From positions 372,001-436,000 of the forward strand of contig NZ_JACOFT010000001.1 of assembly GCF_014699135.1 (NCBI RefSeq): DNA of 64,000 bases, given 5' to 3'. The notes under the pieces are model-generated. The model worked only from the letters and a program-made list of their open reading frames with translations. It had not been told where the DNA came from and did no database searches. The translations under genes were made by a program, and so were the position numbers. Below, piece by piece: positions 1 through 8,563 of the stretch. The stretch comes from Cognatundibacterium aquatile. GTDB taxonomy: Bacteria > Pseudomonadota > Gammaproteobacteria > Burkholderiales > Burkholderiaceae_D. Position 1 is the stretch's first letter. The number at the start of each line of letters is the position of its first letter.

Positions 1-1
1 C

Positions 2-193
2 CGGGGACAACTTAGCATGTTCGCGACCGTGGATGCCGAGGGAGCGGTTCAAGAAGTTAAGCTTTTGCAGTCGCCTAGCCCGGAAATGACCAGATTCGCG
101 GCAAATCTCTTGTACCTGATACGTTTTAAACCAGCAAAATGCGGAGGGAAAGCCTGTGTCATGGATTTTCCTGTCCGGTTGTCGTTTGAGTGA
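2..193 (+). CDS. TonB-like protein, C-terminal end (partial)
   Basis: The gene enters from the left edge and its last 63 codons end at the TGA at 191-193. The visible part has the TonB C-terminal pattern: a beta strand (FATVDAEGAV), a helix of about a turn and a half that starts after SPEM and includes FAANLLYLIRFKPA, and a closing strand (VMDFPVRLSFE). In TonB proteins this domain contacts outer-membrane receptors and carries energy from ExbBD. The family call rests on this short C-terminus only. A periplasmic TonB-like protein outside iron uptake is also possible. Confidence 0.5.
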   Translation, partial: RGQLSMFATVDAEGAVQEVKLLQSPSPEMTRFAANLLYLIRFKPAKCGGKACVMDFPVRLSFE

Positions 194-274
194 TGTGCTC
201 TCGATTGCTATCAGCTCAGAAACAATAAGCAAGCAACCATGCAGGTGGAAAACATAAAATCTGTCTATCCAACA

Positions 275-919
275 TCAGTCACGCCGCCGGAACCATCCGG
301 TCAGCGACATGCGGTTGCGGGTGGTAGGTAACACTTCGTGCAGCATTTCTGCGGATAGAAAAACGACCATGCGGCAAGCGATGGGCGAGATATCTTGTAT
401 CGGTAAATTTTGTGGATGCAGGCGCAACGCGCCACCATGTTCTGCTTGCCAGTCTTCATTAAGATAAATGACCACGGAAATAGTACGTGCGTCGTCGTCA
501 TGAAAGCGGTCGAGGTGTTTGCTGTACGAAGCGCCGGGCTGATAACAAGAAAAATGGCTTTCGTATTCTTCCAACCCTAAATACAGTTTCTGATTCAGCA
601 ACATGCGCAGTTGTTCCATCAGCAGCAGATAGGCATCGCAGGCGACGGATTGTCCGGCTTGCAACCACGCGATCTGATCACTGCGTATCGTCGTTTGCAG
701 TGTCGGCGAGTCACCACGCCCCACCCGCGCGGAATGCAAATGATCGTTGTGTCGTAATGCCACACATTCTGTCGCCAGTGTCAGCGCCAGCGCTGGCGTT
801 AAAAAGAGGTTGTGCTGCGACCAGCCGTGTTGCGCCAGATTGTCACAGAGGCTGGCATGAACAGTATCGTTGAGCTGGTCTGGCGTTGAAGAGGATGTGT
901 ACGGTGCAAGGGCAATCAC
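275..919 (-). CDS. 2OG-Fe(II) oxygenase, prolyl-hydroxylase type
   Basis: This 214-residue protein ends in a double-stranded beta-helix domain of the 2-oxoglutarate/Fe(II) dioxygenase superfamily (prolyl 4-hydroxylase/SM-20 type). The iron ligands are visible: HxD in KHLDRFHDD near residue 136, a distal His in EMLHEV near residue 193, and the 2OG-binding Arg in NRMSLTGWF about ten residues later. Such enzymes hydroxylate protein side chains or small molecules with O2 and 2-oxoglutarate. The substrate cannot be read from the sequence. The gene converges with the TonB-like gene and stands alone, with no operon partner. Confidence 0.8.
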   Translation of the reverse strand: MIALAPYTSSSTPDQLNDTVHASLCDNLAQHGWSQHNLFLTPALALTLATECVALRHNDHLHSARVGRGDSPTLQTTIRSDQIAWLQAGQSVACDAYLLLMEQLRMLLNQKLYLGLEEYESHFSCYQPGASYSKHLDRFHDDDARTISVVIYLNEDWQAEHGGALRLHPQNLPIQDISPIACRMVVFLSAEMLHEVLPTTRNRMSLTGWFRRRD

Positions 920-1550
920 GGGTGTCTTTCAGGGTGAATACTGCGTGGCAAGGCATGAACCCGGGACAGACAGGGAATGTGGCTGGAATTTTGCGTGATT
1001 CAATTGCGTGACTCAATGTACGCTATAAACGTGCAGCCTGGCCAGAATTGATTGCATTACGCGGCTTGTCAGACAACCGCGGGCAGATCCAAGCTCTATG
1101 CTGTGAGATCGCACTTTGGTGTTTTTGCCATGATCAATTTTGTTACTCAAACCAGCAGACGGCAGCAGCATGAGGCCAGCCAGCCACCCAGCCAGCCTGG
1201 TCAGGCATGTTTTTGACCCCAAAAATACTGGGGGGAGTATTTTTTAACAGCCTTTGTTTATAAGGACATCAGGCACAAAAATACACATACTCCCCCAATT
1301 CATTGAAATTTCTGGGTAATTTCTGATTTCGGCGCGTATCTGAGACAGTTTGACTGCGCTGGATGTGGTGCCAGATGTCTGTTGCACCGTCGCTGTTACA
1401 AGCGGAATTCAACCGGACTGTCTTCATCCACTTCTCCCTTCGTGCTAGTATCAAGTGCCGGTGTCGGTTTCGGTGGAGAGGCTGTTACCGACCATTTTTA
1501 TATGCAATGGTCTGCCTTCGTTGTGGATTAATTTTTTCGTGAGAAATTGT
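920..1550. other. Non-coding interval with a terminator-like hairpin
   Basis: About 630 bases separate the oxygenase gene from the DUF4062 gene. Open frames here are short and look like chance. The notable content is a GCCAGCCAGCC-type low-complexity stretch near 1170-1200 and the G-rich hairpin at 1221-1244 with its downstream complement at 1287-1296. The frame of the next gene is open back to an ATG at 1455, but that extension looks non-coding and has no ribosome binding site. Confidence 0.5.
1221..1245. terminator. Hairpin AAAAATACT / AGTATTTTT
   Basis: A perfect 9-bp stem (1221-1229 with 1236-1244) closes a loop of six G residues and is flanked by A and T runs, so it could act as a terminator in either direction. 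The 3' arm plus the loop (GGGGGAGTAT) is also complementary to ATACTCCCCC at 1287-1296, which allows an alternative longer pairing. Confidence 0.45.
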
Positions 1551-2399
1551 ATGAGCGCATCTCTGTTTATCAGCTCGACGCCGTTTGACCTGGCGTTACA
1601 CAGAAATAAAATAGCTGACGCGTTGTCACAGGCGAAATCAGGTTCGCCTGCGTTGAGAGTTGTGCTGGCAGCGCCGGAAACCGGTCTTGCTGAGCGGCTG
1701 CGCTTGGTGCGTCAGGCGTCCGCGTATGTGGGCGTGTTCGGCATGGTCTATGGCAACGTGGATACAGCAAGCGGCAAATCGCTGGTGCAGCTCGAATACG
1801 AAGCAGCGTTGGCGGCTGGCCTGCCGATACTGATTTATATTATTGATGAAGATGAGCATCTGGTATTGCCTAAACATGTGGATACCGGGACACCTGCGCT
1901 GTATCTTAGTGAATTGAAGTCGCACCTCAGCCAGACGCAGGATGTGCGTTTTTATGAGTCGGCAGACGATCTGGTCGCTAAATTAGAAAACGATTTATTA
2001 CGTGTCTTTGCACCTGCACCAGTGCCCGCGCCAGTCGCTCCTGCAGCGGTTGCTGAGAGCACGAAAGCAGATGCGGTAGCAGAACCGGTTGTTGAAGCAA
2101 ATGAGATGCCCTCAGGTCTGACAGGCACGATGGCGTCGAAACGTTATGCGCTGACGCCGCCGCGTTTTGCCTTCTTTAAAGAGAAAGTCGCTCATTTGTT
2201 TCAGCGTGAAATGCCAGACGCGGTGTTGCAGGATGTGATTGAATATCTGCTGGCGGGAAATACGATGTCGGCCGCCTCGGCGCTGCGTCGTGGTGCCGGA
2301 ATTTCACTGGAAGACGCGATTGAGGAAGTCAGGAAAACTGAACTCGTGATTGTCGAGACGGTACAACGCCGACAGGCGCAGACAGGTGCCGTTAAATAG
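1551..2399 (+). CDS. DUF4062 domain protein
   Basis: The 282-residue product begins MSASLFISSTPFDLALHRNK, the strand and SSTxxDL motif that open DUF4062, a nucleotide-binding-like fold distantly related to TIR-type signalling domains. The domain covers roughly residues 1-155 and includes the core AAGLPILIYII. A Pro/Ala-rich linker (about 160-195) follows, then a helical C-terminal domain. I chose the ATG at 1551 because the family motif starts there; the frame upstream is open to 1455. DUF4062 proteins often act as cytoplasmic signalling modules and some accompany defence genes, but no partner is visible here. Function unknown. Confidence 0.7.
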   Translation: MSASLFISSTPFDLALHRNKIADALSQAKSGSPALRVVLAAPETGLAERLRLVRQASAYVGVFGMVYGNVDTASGKSLVQLEYEAALAAGLPILIYIIDEDEHLVLPKHVDTGTPALYLSELKSHLSQTQDVRFYESADDLVAKLENDLLRVFAPAPVPAPVAPAAVAESTKADAVAEPVVEANEMPSGLTGTMASKRYALTPPRFAFFKEKVAHLFQREMPDAVLQDVIEYLLAGNTMSAASALRRGAGISLEDAIEEVRKTELVIVETVQRRQAQTGAVK

Positions 2400-2500
2400 C
2401 TTGAGTGGTTGGATATGGGTGTGACGCTGATATCCTCCGCTGTTGATTGTAAGGCAGGCCGCATAGTATGCTGCCTGCCTTTATTCTTTCTTTTTCTGCC

Positions 2501-2764
2501 ATGACTATCGAGATTGCTAAAGAATCGCGCAAAGAAGCGATTGCCTCAATAGAACGCTATTGCCGCGAAAATTTTCCCGAACCTGTCAGCGGTCTGGAAG
2601 CGGATGGTCTGCTGAGTTTTTTTCTCGAAGAAATCGGCCCGCTGGTGTATAACAAAGCCGTCGCTGATGTGCAGGAACGTTTGCAGGCGCGGGTGATGGA
2701 AGTCGATATCGAGGTTCATGAAGAAGCGTTTCAATATTGGCCAAAACAAGGCAGACGCCGCTGA
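2501..2764 (+). CDS. DUF2164 family protein
   Basis: The 87-residue protein matches the DUF2164 pattern: a helical start (SRKEAIASIERYC), the conserved core LLSFFLEEIGPLVYNKAVAD, and an aromatic ending (EEAFQYW). The family is common in proteobacteria and Firmicutes and has no assigned role. The family consensus begins at MTIEIAKES, so I used the ATG at 2501 rather than an in-frame ATG at 2468. The next gene starts 44 bases downstream on the same strand, so co-transcription is likely. Confidence 0.75.
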   Translation: MTIEIAKESRKEAIASIERYCRENFPEPVSGLEADGLLSFFLEEIGPLVYNKAVADVQERLQARVMEVDIEVHEEAFQYWPKQGRRR

Positions 2765-2808
2765 TATATTTTGTCGCAGTACCGGCATCATCGACACAAG
2801 GAAAAGAC

Positions 2809-3765
2809 ATGTCTCTGCTTCATCCGCTTCAACACTATCGCCGTCGCTCTCTTTCTCTATTACTGGCGGCGACGTTTGCTTTGCCGTTGGCGATTCAGGC
2901 CGAAGATAAAAAGCCGGATGGGGCGCAGGTTCCGTCGATTGCCGATTTGTTTGATGATGATCATGTGCTGATGTTTTACCCGTCAGCACCGGGCGCGCAG
3001 TTCCGACTTGGCAAACATAATCCCAACAGCACACGCGGTTTCGTGATTGAGAAGAAAACCAAAGCGACCGCAGGCAAGGATGGTGTGCTCGAATTCTGGA
3101 ATCTGGCTTCGCACCCGCTCAGTTACGCCAGTGGCGGCGAGGGCTGGAGCAGCCGTTTGCACATTTACGCCAGCGGCGGTCAGCAAAAATTTAACTGGAA
3201 AAACCAGCGCGGTTTTTTGAGTCATCCCGCAGAATTAAAAAATCAGGAAATGACGATCTTTATGCGGGTGCATCAGATCCTTGATCCGGCACGCGCGCAG
3301 ATTTCGCTGAAAATCAGAGGTGGCGCACATAGCGATAAAAATCCGGATGCGGCTTCCTGTGTCATGCTGACTTTATCACCTGAGGGACACGGCAGCGTAA
3401 CGCGTTTCGGTAAAGAGCTGCGGCATCCGCGCTACGATTACGTGACACTCAAACCCGAGTTTACCGCTGCTTTGCAGGAGAATGTCTGGATAGGCATGAA
3501 GCTGATCAGCTGGAATGACCCGCACGATACTCAGCGCGTGATTCATCGCTTGTATCTTGATACCGACCCTTTCGATCTCAGCACTGGCCTGCCAAAAAAC
3601 AACTGGCGCTTATTCAGCGAATACATTGATGTAGAAGGAAAACGCACGGGGCAGTACAGCAAACTGGTGAACTGGGGTGGCTGGGAAACGACGTTCCGTA
3701 CCGATGGTTTTCATGATGTGGACTTCGCTTATCCTTCGGTGCGGGAGATTGTTGTACCTCAATAA
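2809..3765 (+). CDS. Secreted protein of unknown function
   Basis: This 318-residue protein has a clear Sec signal peptide: a basic start (HYRRRS), a hydrophobic stretch (LLLAATFALPLA) and a likely cleavage after IQA. The ATG at 2809 follows AAGGAAAAG. The mature part is rich in Trp, Gly and alternating hydrophobic residues (WNLASHPLSYASGGEGWSS, NWGGWETTF), which suggests a beta-sandwich or carbohydrate-lyase-like fold. I recognise no catalytic motif and assign no function. It lies between the DUF2164 and YjdM-like genes on the same strand. Confidence 0.6.
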   Translation: MSLLHPLQHYRRRSLSLLLAATFALPLAIQAEDKKPDGAQVPSIADLFDDDHVLMFYPSAPGAQFRLGKHNPNSTRGFVIEKKTKATAGKDGVLEFWNLASHPLSYASGGEGWSSRLHIYASGGQQKFNWKNQRGFLSHPAELKNQEMTIFMRVHQILDPARAQISLKIRGGAHSDKNPDAASCVMLTLSPEGHGSVTRFGKELRHPRYDYVTLKPEFTAALQENVWIGMKLISWNDPHDTQRVIHRLYLDTDPFDLSTGLPKNNWRLFSEYIDVEGKRTGQYSKLVNWGGWETTFRTDGFHDVDFAYPSVREIVVPQ

Positions 3766-3829
3766 CGCCGATTTTACGGGGTTGATCGGATATAATACGG
3801 ACACTTATCCGCAATTGTTGAAAGAAATT

Positions 3830-4171
3830 ATGTCCAGCTTACCTGCCTGCCCACAATGTGGCATGGAAAATACTTACCCTGACGGCGAAAACTATGTGTG
3901 TGCCGATTGTGGTCACGAATGGCCTATGGTGGCCGCAGCCAGCGCCGATGATAATGATGAACGTATCGTCAAAGATTCAAACGGTAATGTCTTGTCTGAT
4001 GGCGATGCCGTGGTGGTGATCAAGGATCTGAAAGTGAAAGGTTCTTCCACAACACTGAAAATGGGAACCAAAATCAAGAGCATACGCATCGTTGGCGGCG
4101 ACCATGAAGTCGATTGCAAAACCGACAGCGGCAGCTATATGCTGAAAGCCTGTTATCTGAAAAAAGTCTGA
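3830..4171 (+). CDS. YjdM/PhnA-like zinc-ribbon protein
   Basis: The 113-residue product opens with a zinc ribbon of two CxxC pairs (CPQCGMENTYPDGENYVCADC) and continues with the PhnA/YjdM beta domain (VKDSNGNVLSDGDAV, KVKGSSTTLKMGTKIK, IRIVGGDHEVDCK). Length and domain order match E. coli YjdM, named after alkylphosphonate uptake but without an established function. The ATG at 3830 follows GAAAGAAAT. An open frame extends back to 3677, but it overlaps the preceding gene and lacks family similarity. The gene is closed by the hairpin at 4189-4226. Confidence 0.85.
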   Translation: MSSLPACPQCGMENTYPDGENYVCADCGHEWPMVAAASADDNDERIVKDSNGNVLSDGDAVVVIKDLKVKGSSTTLKMGTKIKSIRIVGGDHEVDCKTDSGSYMLKACYLKKV

Positions 4172-4188
4172 TTTTTTTCAGACCACAA

Positions 4189-4232
4189 ACAAAACCCGGC
4201 GCTGATCGCATCACGCTGGGTTTTGTTTTTGT
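4189..4232. terminator. Bidirectional terminator after yjdM-like gene
   Basis: ACAAAACCCGGCG (4189-4201) pairs with CGCTGGGTTTTGT (4214-4226) with one mismatch, flanked by A and T runs on both sides. The right arm lies inside the last codons of the convergent TPR gene, so one element can terminate both transcripts. Confidence 0.8.
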
Positions 4233-5629
4233 AAGCTGTTGAGCGCAGTAACAACTTCAGCAATCACAGACGCCCAGTCATGCATCGCTGGCTGGCGGAA
4301 TAAGCGCATCACTTCCGGATACCACGGGCTGTCAGTGCGCTTGCTGAGCCAGCGCCAGTCTGGCTGATAATACGGCAGCAGCACCCAGCATGGTTTCGCC
4401 ATTGCCGCTGTCAGATGAGCCATCGCAGTATCGACGCTGATGACCAGATCAAGCTGCTGTATCAGCGCCGCCGTATCAGCAAAATCATGCAGTAAAGGCG
4501 CTGCATCAACGACATGCAGTTGCGCCTGCAACGCGCGGAGTTGCTCATTTGTTGCGCCTTTTTGCAGGCTGATGAATTGCACGTCGCTGACCACAGACAG
4601 TGGATGCAATAGTTCCGGCGTGACGATGGAACGCGCCGCATCGTTATCGAATAAATGATTTCCCTGCCACACCAGGCCGACACGCAAACGAGCATCAGGT
4701 GCAAGCCCGGGTAATGACACTGAGCGTGTCGGATCGGCATAAAGATACGGCAGACTGGCGGGAATATTATGCAAACGGGTCTGACACAAAAAAGGCAGGC
4801 TCATAGGCAGCACCCAGTAATCCCAGCCGCTGTGAGGCACGTCATCCTCATAAGAATAAATCTCGTCTATATCGTGCAGACTGCGCATCAAGCGCGTCAG
4901 CGGTGGGTGGCAAACCAGACTGACACTCGACGCACCGGCTGCTTTGAGCAGACTGGCATAGCGGCAGAATTGCATCATGTCGCCAAAACCGCCTTCATAG
5001 GCAATCAGTATGCGCTTGCCACTGAGCGCCTCGCCTTGCCAGCGCGGAAAATGAAAATACGTATTCAGTACCGCATCCTGCGCACGCGCTTCCAGCCTTT
5101 GCCAGCCTTCTTCATAACGCCCTTGTTTCAGCAGGATATAACTCAGATTGAAACTGGCTTTTTGATACGCCGGATCGCATAGCAATGCGTTGCGATAACA
5201 TTCTTCGGCCTCGGCTTCGCGCTGCGTGCTGGCTAGCAGCACGCCGAGATTTGACCAGGCCGCCGCTGATGCCGGTGCGATCTGTAAGGCTTGCCGGTAG
5301 TGTTTTTCGGCTTCATCAAAGCGATACTGCAACATCAGCAAAGCGCCATAGTTCAGATGGATCTGTACATTCTCCGGCAATAAACTGAGCGCCTGTCGGT
5401 AGTATTGGTCAGCGAGATCGTATTGTCTGAGCTGCGTTTTCAGATAAGCGAGATTCGCCATCGCTTCGGCACAAGCAGGATCAGCTTGCAGCGCTTCTTG
5501 AAATAAATGCTCTGCCTGTGTTAGTTCACCTGACGCCATCGCCTGATTGGCTGCAATGAAATACTGTTCGGCGGAAAGATAGTCAGCAGACATAAGTGCA
5601 AAGTAATGAGCGTCGATAACCGACATCAT
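4211..5629 (-). CDS. TPR protein with glycosyltransferase-like C-terminus
   Basis: This 472-residue protein carries about five tetratricopeptide repeats in its first 190 residues (for example LFQEALQADPACAEAMANLA and YRQALQIAPASAAAWSNLG). The C-terminal half resembles the ADP-heptose/GT9-type fold: a Gly-rich nucleotide-sugar region (IAYEGGFGDMMQF), VGLVWQGN, and the late VISVDTAMAHLTAAM segment. TPR fusions of this kind are usually proposed to glycosylate proteins or envelope sugars. No signal peptide is seen, so a cytoplasmic site is likely. Acceptor and donor are unknown. It is transcribed alone and divergently from glmU. Confidence 0.75.
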   Translation of the reverse strand: MMSVIDAHYFALMSADYLSAEQYFIAANQAMASGELTQAEHLFQEALQADPACAEAMANLAYLKTQLRQYDLADQYYRQALSLLPENVQIHLNYGALLMLQYRFDEAEKHYRQALQIAPASAAAWSNLGVLLASTQREAEAEECYRNALLCDPAYQKASFNLSYILLKQGRYEEGWQRLEARAQDAVLNTYFHFPRWQGEALSGKRILIAYEGGFGDMMQFCRYASLLKAAGASSVSLVCHPPLTRLMRSLHDIDEIYSYEDDVPHSGWDYWVLPMSLPFLCQTRLHNIPASLPYLYADPTRSVSLPGLAPDARLRVGLVWQGNHLFDNDAARSIVTPELLHPLSVVSDVQFISLQKGATNEQLRALQAQLHVVDAAPLLHDFADTAALIQQLDLVISVDTAMAHLTAAMAKPCWVLLPYYQPDWRWLSKRTDSPWYPEVMRLFRQPAMHDWASVIAEVVTALNSLQKQNPA

Positions 5630-5789
5630 AGCGCCGTGCGTAGTCCGCAGCGGATTAATTCAGCCTGTCTGTTTGCCGGTATCGCCCGTTTTCAAGGAAT
5701 GCGGGGATCATGCGCATGTTAAAATTTCATCTCTTTAGTGCGTCTCTGACGCGATTTCTTCATTCACCTTTTTTCAAACACGCTTACTT

Positions 5790-7148
5790 ATGAACGTCGT
5801 TATTCTCGCTGCCGGTATGGGCAAACGCATGCAATCGTCCTTGCCTAAAGTATTGCACTCTGTGGCCGGAAAGCCTTTGCTGAAGCATGTGATCGATACC
5901 GCGCGCAGCCTGAACGCCGCGTCTATCTGCGTTATATACGGTCACGGCGGTGATCAGGTATTGACGGCGGTCGCTGCCGACGATTTGCGTTTTGCCAGAC
6001 AAGAGCCGCAACTCGGCACCGGTCATGCGGTGGCGCAGGCAATCCCTGTGCTCGATGATAGTCAGCCTACGCTGGTGTTATATGGCGATGTGCCGCTGAC
6101 GACAGCCGCCAGTCTGCAACGTCTGATCAGCGTTGCTGGCAACGACAAACTGGCGATACTGACCGCGGAAATGAGCGATCCGACCGGGCTGGGGCGTATT
6201 GTCCGTGAAAACGGTGAGATCCGTCGTATCGTTGAACAAAAGGATGCGACCGAAGCCGAGCGTCAGATCACTGAAATTAATACCGGCATCATGATCGTTC
6301 CGACCGTCAAGTTAAAAGAATGGCTGGCGACTTTGTCGAATAATAATGCGCAGGGCGAATACTATCTGACCGATATCGTTGCCCGTGCGGTGGCGGATGG
6401 TGTGGCGGTGGTATCAGCGCATCCCGATGCGATCTGGGAAACCCTGGGCGTGAACAGCAAAGTGCAACTGGCTGAACTCGAACGTGTGCATCAGGCGAAT
6501 ATCGCACGGCAATTGCTGGAACAAGGAGTAACCCTGCTTGATCCGGCACGTATTGATGTGCGTGGCAAGCTGGTCTGTGGGCGCGACGTCAGCATTGATG
6601 TTGGTTGTGTGTTTGAGGGCAATGTCACACTCGAAGATGGCGTAACGATTGCCGCCAATTGCGTGATCAAAGACGCGCATATCGGCGCTGGTGCAACGAT
6701 TAAGGCGTTTTGCCACATCGAAGAATCTAAAGTGGGTGCGCAATCGCAGATCGGCCCGTATGCGCGCTTGCGCCCGGGGACTGAGCTGGCAGAAGACGTG
6801 CATGTGGGGAATTTCGTGGAAATCAAAAACAGCCAGATCGCGGCGCACAGCAAAGCCAATCATCTGGCGTATGTCGGTGATGCGACCGTTGGCAGCCGCG
6901 TGAATATCGGTGCGGGTACGATTACTTGTAATTACGATGGCGCGAATAAATTCCGCACGATTATCGAAGACGATGCCTTCATCGGCAGCGACACACAACT
7001 GGTGGCGCCGGTGCGCGTAGGCAAAGGTGCAACGCTGGGTGCCGGTACCACGCTGACGAAAGATGCGCCGGAAGGAAAGCTGACCGTCTCAAGAGCGAAA
7101 CAAATCACGATAGAAAACTGGCAGCGGCCGGTCAAGCAAAAGAAATAA
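5790..7148 (+). CDS. glmU: Bifunctional UDP-GlcNAc pyrophosphorylase / GlcN-1-P acetyltransferase
   Basis: GlmU acetylates glucosamine-1-phosphate and then couples it to UTP, giving UDP-GlcNAc for peptidoglycan and LPS. The 452-residue length matches the family (456 in E. coli). The N-terminal uridyltransferase has LAAGMGKRM and PKVLH, then YGDVPL. The C-terminal left-handed beta helix has hexapeptide repeats and the acetyltransferase signatures [26 protein letters not shown] and NYDGANK. The family motif LAAGxGxRM has K in place of the usual T. A terminator follows at 7204. glmS, the first pathway enzyme, lies 6 kb downstream. Confidence 0.98.
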   Translation: MNVVILAAGMGKRMQSSLPKVLHSVAGKPLLKHVIDTARSLNAASICVIYGHGGDQVLTAVAADDLRFARQEPQLGTGHAVAQAIPVLDDSQPTLVLYGDVPLTTAASLQRLISVAGNDKLAILTAEMSDPTGLGRIVRENGEIRRIVEQKDATEAERQITEINTGIMIVPTVKLKEWLATLSNNNAQGEYYLTDIVARAVADGVAVVSAHPDAIWETLGVNSKVQLAELERVHQANIARQLLEQGVTLLDPARIDVRGKLVCGRDVSIDVGCVFEGNVTLEDGVTIAANCVIKDAHIGAGATIKAFCHIEESKVGAQSQIGPYARLRPGTELAEDVHVGNFVEIKNSQIAAHSKANHLAYVGDATVGSRVNIGAGTITCNYDGANKFRTIIEDDAFIGSDTQLVAPVRVGKGATLGAGTTLTKDAPEGKLTVSRAKQITIENWQRPVKQKK

Positions 7149-7203
7149 GCCGCGCCTGCGCCGCAAGATTCGCGCAAGAGTCGCGCAAGAGTTGAATAAG
7201 CAG

Positions 7204-7241
7204 CCAGCCTGAAGCCAGCCAGATAACAGGCTGGTTTTTTT
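7204..7241 (+). terminator. Rho-independent terminator after glmU
   Basis: CCAGCCTG (7204-7211) pairs perfectly with CAGGCTGG (7227-7234), followed by seven T residues. Confidence 0.85.
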
Positions 7242-7371
7242 ATTCCTTAGAATTTCTGCCTGCGTTGCTGATATTGACGACATTGATGTCGAGTGCATTT
7301 GACCTTATTTCACCGTATTCCAAGCAGGAAAGTTGCACTCACCATGTATACTTCGTCGCAAAGGAGTAAGC

Positions 7372-8130
7372 ATGACGATGTCTGATATGCAGCTTGATTT
7401 ACCCGATATACGCGACCAGAAGCGCCGCAGCCTGATGCGCGGTGCGCGTGACACGATACCGATGCTGATCGGTGCCGCGCCGTTTGGCATGATCTTTGGC
7501 GCGCTGATTTCCACCAGCCCTATGCTGCCGTGGCATGGGCAACTGATGTCGATGTCGGTGTTTGCCGGATCAAGTCAGTTCATTGCAACCGGCCTGGTGG
7601 CTAGTCATACCGGTATGTTGGTGATCTGGTTGACGACATTCATCGTCAATCTGCGCCACATGCTGTATGCCGCAACGTTGCTGCCGCATGTTGCTCATTT
7701 ATCTGCCCGCTGGCGCTGGTGTCTGGGCTTTTTGCTGACCGACGAAACATTCGCCGTCGTTGCCGGTTACCATCAGCAAGCATTGAGCAGCGAAGAACGC
7801 CGCTATTCGCACTGGTATTTTCTCGGTTCCGGTCTGGCGATGTATGCGAACTGGCAGCTGTGGACGATGGTTGGTTTACTGTTCGGCACCTTGTTTCCTG
7901 CTTTGCAGACGCTGGGTCTGGACTATGCAATGGTGGCAACCTTCATTGCGATTATCGTGCCGCAGCTCAACCGGTTTCCACAATTTTCCGCCGCACTTGC
8001 CGCCGGTAGTTGCGCTTATCTGTTGCAGGGCTTGCCGTATAAGCTGGGCTTACTGAGCGCGGTAATGATCGGTGTCGCGGTCGGCATGGCCTTGACACGC
8101 TTCGCTGCCAGAACGAAGGCGGCAGTATGA
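7372..8130 (+). CDS. azlC: Branched-chain amino acid exporter, large subunit
   Basis: AzlC is the large subunit of a two-part inner-membrane exporter for branched-chain amino acids and their analogues. The 252-residue protein shows the family sequence (IPMLIGAAPFGMIFGAL near residue 30, FAGSSQFIATGLV near 65, NLRHMLYAATL near 95) and several hydrophobic helices. The ATG at 7372 follows AAAGGAG. Its last codon overlaps the start of azlD (ATGA at 8127-8130), a sign of translational coupling. Confidence 0.9.
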   Translation: MTMSDMQLDLPDIRDQKRRSLMRGARDTIPMLIGAAPFGMIFGALISTSPMLPWHGQLMSMSVFAGSSQFIATGLVASHTGMLVIWLTTFIVNLRHMLYAATLLPHVAHLSARWRWCLGFLLTDETFAVVAGYHQQALSSEERRYSHWYFLGSGLAMYANWQLWTMVGLLFGTLFPALQTLGLDYAMVATFIAIIVPQLNRFPQFSAALAAGSCAYLLQGLPYKLGLLSAVMIGVAVGMALTRFAARTKAAV

Positions 8131-8450
8131 ATTACGTGCTGATGATAGGCGGTATGGCGCTGGTGACGGTGCTGATTAAAGCCCTGTTTTTTATTCTTGG
8201 CGACAGGCTGGTTTTTCCACCATGGCTGAATCTGGCACTGAGCTTTGTACCGGTAACCGTGTTGACGGCAATTATCACGCCGATGATACTGGCGCCGCAT
8301 GGCAACGGGCTGGAGCTGCATTGGTGGAATCCGCAATTACTGGCATCGCTGATTGCCGTTATTGTTTGCGTGCTGAGCCGCAGACAATTACTGACGATCG
8401 TCGTCGGTTTGCTGAGTTTTTTCTTTTTTCAGTGGCAGTTTTCTATGTAA
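8127..8450 (+). CDS. azlD: Branched-chain amino acid exporter, small subunit
   Basis: The 107-residue, almost entirely hydrophobic protein has four predicted membrane segments and the AzlD pattern (MALVTVLIKALFFIL, ALSFVPVTVLTAII, VCVLSRRQLLTIVVGL). It overlaps azlC by four bases and completes the AzlCD pair. It is followed by a terminator at 8509-8533. Confidence 0.88.
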   Translation: MNYVLMIGGMALVTVLIKALFFILGDRLVFPPWLNLALSFVPVTVLTAIITPMILAPHGNGLELHWWNPQLLASLIAVIVCVLSRRQLLTIVVGLLSFFFFQWQFSM

Positions 8451-8502
8451 TCTGTGCTGTCTGACAGACGTAGAAAACAGATGCAGAAATCAGTTTCAGA
8501 AT

Positions 8503-8535
8503 AAAAAATGCCGGAATATTGTCCGGCACTTTTTA
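8503..8535. terminator. Terminator after azlD
   Basis: TGCCGGA (8509-8515) pairs with TCCGGCA (8522-8528), with an A run before and a T run after, so it can serve azlD and the convergent SDR gene. Confidence 0.75.
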
Positions 8536-8563
8536 TGGTGTCGCGAGACGGTTGAAAGCTAAT

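Noticed and set aside
487..873. 128-codon plus-strand frame
   Set aside because: It lies opposite the 2OG-Fe(II) oxygenase, has many Arg and Cys runs and no family features, so it is a shadow.
6414..6998. 194-codon minus-strand frame
   Set aside because: It is antisense to glmU, where codon bias creates long open frames.
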